A stretch of DNA of 5,544 nt from an uncultured Lachnospiraceae bacterium (lineage in GTDB: Bacteria > Bacillota > Clostridia > Lachnospirales > Lachnospiraceae): positions 1 to 5,544 of the forward strand of contig CADCPP010000059.1 of assembly GCA_902803355.1 (NCBI GenBank), given 5' to 3'. The position numbers and the translations under genes were made by a program. Positions 1-3,415 of the stretch are shown piece by piece. The notes under the pieces were generated by a model, which was not told where the DNA came from, made no database searches, and saw nothing but the letters and a program-made list of their open reading frames with translations. How positions within the stretch are numbered: position 1 is the first letter of the stretch; each line of letters opens with the position of its first letter.

Positions 1-42
1 GTCAATGCCGGCAAGGGCTTCTACGATTACACAAAGAAATAA
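1..42 (+). CDS. 3-hydroxyacyl-CoA dehydrogenase family, C-terminal end only (partial)
   Basis: Only the last 13 codons and a TAA stop are in the window; the 5' part lies to the left. The visible tail reads VNAGKGFYDYTKK. A terminal G-K-G-F-Y-D-Y is the usual ending of 3-hydroxybutyryl-CoA / 3-hydroxyacyl-CoA dehydrogenases such as clostridial Hbd, which reduce acetoacetyl-CoA to 3-hydroxybutyryl-CoA in butyrate formation or act in beta-oxidation. The frame is open from base 1 and is followed at once by hairpins and a terminator, so this is the last gene of its transcript. The assignment rests on a short motif and could be another dehydrogenase with the same C-terminal fold. Confidence 0.6.
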   Translation, partial: VNAGKGFYDYTKK

Positions 43-45
43 GAC

Positions 46-70
46 CCGGCATTTCCTCCCCATATGCCGG
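46..70 (+). other. Hairpin just after the dehydrogenase stop codon
   Basis: CCGGCAT at 46-52 is perfectly complementary to ATGCCGG at 64-70, giving a 7-bp GC-rich stem with an 11-base loop that starts three bases after the stop codon. It is followed by ATAATACGAA rather than a T run, so alone it is not a classical terminator. It could protect the mRNA 3' end or back up the terminator downstream. ATGCCGG also occurs at 5-11 inside the coding end and could compete for pairing. Confidence 0.5.
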
Positions 71-77
71 ATAATAC

Positions 78-120
78 GAAAGGCCGCCTGCCCGTTTGAC
101 GCTGCAGGCGGTCTTTTCTT
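78..120 (+). terminator. Rho-independent terminator, possibly bidirectional
   Basis: AGGCCGCCTGC at 81-91 pairs along its whole length with GCAGGCGGTCT at 104-114 (11 pairs, one G-U), with a 12-base loop. The A residues before the left arm extend the stem into the T tract TTTTCTTCTTC that follows. On the + strand this is a strong intrinsic terminator for the dehydrogenase gene. On the minus strand the stem is followed only by TTTCGTATTAT, a weaker tract, but it lies about 45 bases past the glutamine synthetase stop and probably serves both converging genes. Confidence 0.85.
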
Positions 121-157
121 CTTCAAAGATGCGTGAATCCCCTGGCCGGGACGCTTC

Positions 158-1582
158 TCAGCTGTTGTAATAGCGGTCGAATTCGGCGGCGGTGGGGATG
201 CGGGCGATCTCCGCGCATTCCTTCCGCTTGCGGGCGATGTAGCTGCCGATCAGTTCCTCCGGGAACACGCCGCCTTCGGTAAGATAGGCATGGTCCTTTT
301 CGAGAGCATCCAGTGCCGCTTCCAGCGTGGTCGGCAGGCCGCGGAGTTTTGCCTTCTCTTCGTCCGGCAGGGTAAAGAGGTTGAAATCGTACGGGCCCCA
401 GCCGTTCTTCTTCGGATCGATCTTTTTCTTGACGCCGTCGAGGCCGGCCATGAGCAGGGCGGCATAGCAGAAGTACGGGTTGCAGGTCGCATCGGGGTTG
501 CGGATCTCAAAACGCCTCAGCTCCGGCGACTTGGCGTAGGCCGGGATGCGGATGACCGCGCTGCGGTTCGAGGTGGCGTAGCCCACCGTGACCGGAGCCT
601 CAAAGCCCGGGACCAGGCGCTTGAAGGAGTTGGTGCTGGGGTTCGTGATTGCGCAGAGCGAATCGATGTGGGCAAGCAGGCCGCCCATGAAATAGTGAGC
701 CGTGCGGGAGAGGTGCGCGTAGCCCTTGTCATCCGAGAAGACGGGCTTTCCGTCCTTCATGAGCAGCATGTGCACGTGCATGCCGCTGCCGGCCTCGCCG
801 AAGATGGGCTTGGGCATGAAGGTCGCGCTCATGCCGAATTCCTGCGCGGTGTTCTTGATGATGTACTTGATCATCATGGAATTGTCCGCCATGACGGACA
901 TTTTGCCCAGCAGCGGTTCGATCTCAAACTGGCCGCCGGCGCCGACTTCGGGATGGTGGTATTTCACCGGGATCCCGGCTTCCTCCATATAAAGGACCAT
1001 CTGGCTGCGGCACTCGAAGGTGGTATCCGAGGGCTTGGCCGTGTGGTAGTTCTTCTGGTAGGGCACGATGTTCGCGGTCCCTTCCGTATCGCTGTTCCAG
1101 TAGGCCTGGTTAAAGTCCACGTGTGCCTCCTGGTGGCTCGCGTCCACGCGCCAGCCGGCTTCATCAAACAGGTAAAATTCGAATTCCGGCAGGATCATCA
1201 TGGTATCGGCGATGCCGGTGCTCTTCATATAGTCTTCCGCCGCGAGCACGATGTTGCGCGGGTACTGCGGCAGCGGGCGGTTCTTCGGATAATCGATGAT
1301 CATGGCGTTGCCCGTCATGGACAGCGTGGGGATCTCGCAGAAGGGGTCCACCAGCGCGGTCGTGACATCCGGGATGAACACCATATCGCTTTTTTCGATC
1401 ACGGCATAGCCGTAATTGGAGGCATCGAAGCCGATGCCGTTCTTCACGGTCTCTTCGCTGAATCTGGCAGCGGGAATGGTGACGTGGCGGTACTGTCCGT
1501 TAATGTCCACCATTTTAAAATCCAGCATTTTGATCTCGTTTTCACGAATAAACTGGATCACTTCCTTGGCGTTGCTGAACAT
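158..1582 (-). CDS. glnA: Glutamine synthetase, type I (GSI-beta-like)
   Basis: Makes glutamine from glutamate, ammonia and ATP; the family forms cytosolic dodecamers. The protein is 474 residues, near the usual length of the longer GSI type. Active-site positions are present: Asp53, metal-binding Glu133 and Glu135 in PEFEF, Glu212 and Glu220 in the PEVGAGGQFE block, His269 in GSGMHVH, flap Glu328 in NPSTNSFKRLVPGFEAP, Arg340, and Glu359/Arg361 in RRFEIRNPD. A GSI-beta-like insertion lies around residues 145-172. The loop that in enterobacteria reads NLYDLP, with the adenylylated Tyr, reads NLFTLP here (Phe403). The start is fixed by GGAGGA (complement of 1591-1596) 8 bases upstream of ATG. 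It converges on the gene ending at 42 and diverges from the gene at 1779. The enzyme call is very secure; the subtype is inferred from by-eye alignment. Confidence 0.97.
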   Translation of the reverse strand: MFSNAKEVIQFIRENEIKMLDFKMVDINGQYRHVTIPAARFSEETVKNGIGFDASNYGYAVIEKSDMVFIPDVTTALVDPFCEIPTLSMTGNAMIIDYPKNRPLPQYPRNIVLAAEDYMKSTGIADTMMILPEFEFYLFDEAGWRVDASHQEAHVDFNQAYWNSDTEGTANIVPYQKNYHTAKPSDTTFECRSQMVLYMEEAGIPVKYHHPEVGAGGQFEIEPLLGKMSVMADNSMMIKYIIKNTAQEFGMSATFMPKPIFGEAGSGMHVHMLLMKDGKPVFSDDKGYAHLSRTAHYFMGGLLAHIDSLCAITNPSTNSFKRLVPGFEAPVTVGYATSNRSAVIRIPAYAKSPELRRFEIRNPDATCNPYFCYAALLMAGLDGVKKKIDPKKNGWGPYDFNLFTLPDEEKAKLRGLPTTLEAALDALEKDHAYLTEGGVFPEELIGSYIARKRKECAEIARIPTAAEFDRYYNS

Positions 1583-1590
1583 AAAGTTCT

Positions 1591-1596
1591 TCCTCC
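1591..1596 (-). promoter_or_regulatory. Ribosome binding site of glutamine synthetase
   Basis: GGAGGA on the minus strand, 8 bases before the ATG at 1582. It is a strong Shine-Dalgarno match and settles the start codon. Confidence 0.85.
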
Positions 1597-1633
1597 GACA
1601 GCTTACATTTTACCGGGCGTTTCGGCTTCAACC

Positions 1634-1662
1634 AGTTTACCACTTTTTGCGCCGGAAAGAAA
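1634..1662 (-). promoter_or_regulatory. Candidate promoter of glutamine synthetase (extended -10)
   Basis: Reading the minus strand, TGGTAAACT gives a -10 hexamer TAAACT (complement of 1634-1639) with the upstream TG of an extended -10. A weak -35, TTTCTT (complement of 1657-1662), lies 17 bases further upstream. Transcription would start near 1627, leaving a leader of about 45 bases. The same -10 hexamer is used by the much clearer promoter at 2292-2320. The weak -35 makes this tentative and leaves room for an activator. Confidence 0.45.
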
Positions 1663-1677
1663 GGCCTGGCCTCTTTT
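1657..1677. promoter_or_regulatory. Palindrome between divergent promoters, candidate operator
   Basis: AGGCCTGGCCT at 1662-1672 is a perfect inverted repeat of 5-bp arms around one central base. Purine-rich sequence on the left and pyrimidine-rich sequence on the right extend it imperfectly to about 1657-1677. It sits between the -35 regions of the two candidate divergent promoters (1657-1662 on minus, 1674-1679 on plus). A dimeric regulator bound here could affect both genes. It does not match the GlnR box. The symmetry is seen; the function is inferred. Confidence 0.4.
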
Positions 1678-1702
1678 CTTTTCCTGTAAAACACGCTATA
1701 AT
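1674..1702 (+). promoter_or_regulatory. Promoter of the LSm-like gene
   Basis: A perfect -10 hexamer TATAAT lies at 1697-1702, with a weak -35 TTTTCT at 1674-1679 and a 17-base spacer. Transcription would start near 1709, giving a 5' leader of about 70 bases before the ATG at 1779. Confidence 0.6.
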
Positions 1703-1729
1703 TCTTTCATTGGAAAGGCAGTCTGGAAA

Positions 1730-1754
1730 ATGCCGCGCGGCAAGGCGGCGGCAT
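1730..1754 (+). other. GC-rich leader hairpin with two alternative pairings
   Basis: In the leader of the LSm-like gene, ATGCCGC at 1730-1736 can pair with GCGGCAT at 1748-1754 (7 bp, 11-base loop). The same left arm is also complementary to GCGGCA at 1737-1742, forming a self-complementary 12-mer, TGCCGCGCGGCA. The structure ends about 12 bases before the Shine-Dalgarno. It may tune translation or stability; no known riboswitch class was recognised. Confidence 0.35.
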
Positions 1755-1766
1755 GGCAGCTTGCGC

Positions 1767-1773
1767 AAAGGAG
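1767..1773 (+). promoter_or_regulatory. Ribosome binding site of the LSm-like gene
   Basis: AAAGGAG with 5 bases to the ATG at 1779. It decides the start: the frame is open far upstream, but that stretch is antisense to glutamine synthetase and has no comparable site. Confidence 0.8.
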
Positions 1774-1778
1774 CGAAA

Positions 1779-2273
1779 ATGGATCTTTGGCAGTTTAACG
1801 ACAAATGTGTGCGGCTTACCTGCATAGACGGCGCGGTCTATGAGGGCATCGTCAGCCACAACTCCGCGGACTATAACGAACATGAATTCGGGAGGGAGGA
1901 AGAAGGCCTCGAGATGCCCGGCACGCTCTTTTATGCCAGCGACATCGCCTCCGTTGAGAGCCTGGAGGACCGCGAGGAGGGCCCCTGGGGCAAGTTTTCT
2001 GCGCCCTTCGGCAGGCTCGAGGAGGAATCGCTCTTCGATCCGGACGGGGATCCCGTTCTTGCCTGCGAGATCCTGGACTGCGAGGAGCCGGAGCACGTCA
2101 TGAGGATGCTGCGCTGTCTGGGATATTATTCCAATCCGGAGGCCGGCAGAGAGATCCCGGGCAAGGAGCAGCTCCTTGAGCAGCTGCGCGTGCTGGTGAA
2201 GTATTCGGATGATCCCGAGGCCGTCAGGATGGCTTCATGCCTGATCGCCGACTGGACGGGAGAAAAGCCTTGA
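1779..2273 (+). CDS. Small acidic protein with Sm/LSm-like N-terminus, function unknown
   Basis: 164 residues, soluble, with no signal peptide or membrane segment. Residues 1-62 (WQFNDKCVRLTCIDGAVYEG, then the EHEFGREEEGLEM region and a hydrophobic strand ending in the acidic SDIASVESLE) alternate like the small five-stranded barrel of Sm/LSm proteins, with the DGAVYEGIV strand-turn-strand as the clearest element. I recall similar short uncharacterised proteins in Clostridia. Residues 63-95 are an acidic linker rich in Glu, Gly and Pro. Residues 96-160 look helical, with two leucine-rich amphipathic stretches (HVMRMLRCLGYY; KEQLLEQLRVLVKYSDDPEAVRMA), and I do not recognise this part. It has its own promoter, diverges from glutamine synthetase, and lies 114 bases ahead of the channel gene with no visible terminator between. 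RNA binding is only a possibility from the fold; I assign no function. Confidence 0.8.
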   Translation: MDLWQFNDKCVRLTCIDGAVYEGIVSHNSADYNEHEFGREEEGLEMPGTLFYASDIASVESLEDREEGPWGKFSAPFGRLEEESLFDPDGDPVLACEILDCEEPEHVMRMLRCLGYYSNPEAGREIPGKEQLLEQLRVLVKYSDDPEAVRMASCLIADWTGEKP

Positions 2274-2291
2274 TTTTGCACAGGAATTGTT

Positions 2292-2320
2292 TTGACATCA
2301 GCCTCTTGTTGGGCTAAACT
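2292..2320 (+). promoter_or_regulatory. Near-consensus housekeeping promoter of the channel gene
   Basis: A perfect -35 TTGACA at 2292-2297, an ideal 17-base spacer, and a -10 TAAACT at 2315-2320. Transcription would start near 2327, about 60 bases before the ATG at 2388. It is the strongest promoter in the window and should drive both the channel and the surface-protein gene behind it. Its position rules out a channel start at 2292, although the frame is open there. Confidence 0.85.
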
Positions 2321-2375
2321 GAATTTATCTGAACAACGACACGTCACTTTCCGGAAAACGGATATGAACCACAAA

Positions 2376-2381
2376 AAGGAG
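2376..2381 (+). promoter_or_regulatory. Ribosome binding site of the channel gene
   Basis: AAGGAG with 6 bases to the ATG at 2388. It favours this start over the in-frame ATG at 2364 and any earlier one. Confidence 0.8.
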
Positions 2382-2387
2382 CATCTC

Positions 2388-3407
2388 ATGGACAACACCA
2401 CAAACAGCGCTCAAAACGGCGCTCCGAAAGACGCAAAGACCGCGCCCAAGGCGCACAAACTGGACAAGCACAATCCCTGGAAGAAGGTCATTATTCTGGC
2501 AGTGATCCTGCTGATCGTCCTTCTTGTTACCAATCCCTCGCTGATGTTCTTCCTGCCGGCAGCCTGGCGGGAAAGCATGAAGAATGCTTACAACAGCCTC
2601 TTCGGCGACGTGGACCAGATCACGAAGGTCCTGGACATCAAGTGGGTCCGCATCTTCAAGGTGATCGTGATCGTGCTGTTCATGCTGATCGTGAAATCCG
2701 TCCTGAAGATCGTGATGGAAAAGATCAAACCGAAGACCCCCAAGGGCGCGAGCATCCACTCCATGGTGAAGAGCTTTTCCGGCTACGCAGTGGCGCTCAT
2801 CATGCTGATCTGGTGCCTGTCGGCCATCGGCATCAACCTAAGCACCATCTTCGCCAGCATAGGCATTGTCGCCCTGGTCATCGGCTTTGCGGCCGAGAGC
2901 CTCATCGAGGACGTGGTCACCGGACTCTTCCTTGTCTTTGAGGATGAATTCAACGTGGGCGACATCATCGAATACAACGGCTTCCGCGGCACCGTGACCA
3001 ATATCGGCGTCCGGGTGACCTCCATCCAGGATCCGGGCGGCAACATCAAGCTGGTCAACAACTCGGATCTGCGGAACATCATGAACCGCTCCCGCACAAG
3101 TTCGAACGCCGTCTGCGACGTTCCCGTTTCCTATGCCGCGAACCTTGCCGGCGCCGAAACGACGCTGAAAGCTATTGCGGCCACGCTTCCGGAAAAATAC
3201 CCGGAAGTTTTCCGGAGCGTTCCGGAATACCTCGGCGTGCAGGCGCTCGACACCTCCTCCGTCAACCTCCGCTTCATCGCGAAGGTCAATGAAAGTGATA
3301 TCTACAAGGCGGCCCGCCTGATGAACCGCGAATTCAAGATCGGTATGGATGAAGCCGGCATCGAGATCCCGTTCCAGCAGGTGGTGGTCCATAAGGGAGA
3401 AAGCTAA
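2388..3407 (+). CDS. mscS: Small-conductance mechanosensitive channel, MscS family
   Basis: 339 residues; a heptameric inner-membrane channel family that opens under membrane tension and releases solutes on hypo-osmotic shock. Residues 1-33 are polar and lysine-rich, probably cytoplasmic. Membrane helices are at about 34-57, 87-109 and 132-150, then the pore helix at about 152-183. It continues into the family signature around residues 166-195 (IGFAAESLIEDVVTGLF, then acidic residues and F-x-VGDIIEY). The beta domain follows at about 196-235 (GFRGTVTNIGVRVTSIQDP ... LVNNSDLRNIMNRS), then an alpha/beta domain to the C-terminus. It is longer than the 286-residue E. coli MscS because of the N-terminal extension. 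AAGGAG at 2376-2381, 6 bases upstream, fixes the start; an in-frame ATG at 2364 lacks a good site. The surface-protein gene begins 8 bases after its stop. The family is certain; the symbol is by similarity. Confidence 0.93.
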   Translation: MDNTTNSAQNGAPKDAKTAPKAHKLDKHNPWKKVIILAVILLIVLLVTNPSLMFFLPAAWRESMKNAYNSLFGDVDQITKVLDIKWVRIFKVIVIVLFMLIVKSVLKIVMEKIKPKTPKGASIHSMVKSFSGYAVALIMLIWCLSAIGINLSTIFASIGIVALVIGFAAESLIEDVVTGLFLVFEDEFNVGDIIEYNGFRGTVTNIGVRVTSIQDPGGNIKLVNNSDLRNIMNRSRTSSNAVCDVPVSYAANLAGAETTLKAIAATLPEKYPEVFRSVPEYLGVQALDTSSVNLRFIAKVNESDIYKAARLMNREFKIGMDEAGIEIPFQQVVVHKGES

Positions 3408-3415
3408 ACGGTCCC

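Noticed and set aside
1686..1702. GlnR box (TGTNA-N7-TNACA) upstream of glutamine synthetase
   Set aside because: The left half TGTAA is present, but the right half reads TATAA, with two mismatches in the conserved positions, and it coincides with the -10 of the + strand promoter.
290..1798. A 502-codon open frame on the + strand, antisense to glutamine synthetase
   Set aside because: It lies opposite a gene with all its catalytic motifs intact, has no ribosome binding site of note, and its translation is low-complexity with no recognisable domain. It is explained by third-position GC bias.
2299..2316. Hairpin AGCC...GGCT between the LSm-like gene and the channel gene, as a terminator
   Set aside because: The stem is only 4 bp, has no T tract, and lies within the promoter spacer.
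2292..2387. Earlier start of the channel gene at 2292 or 2364
   Set aside because: The ATG-bearing stretch at 2292 overlaps the -35 and -10 of a near-consensus promoter. The ATG at 2364 lacks a good ribosome binding site, while 2388 has AAGGAG at 6 bases.
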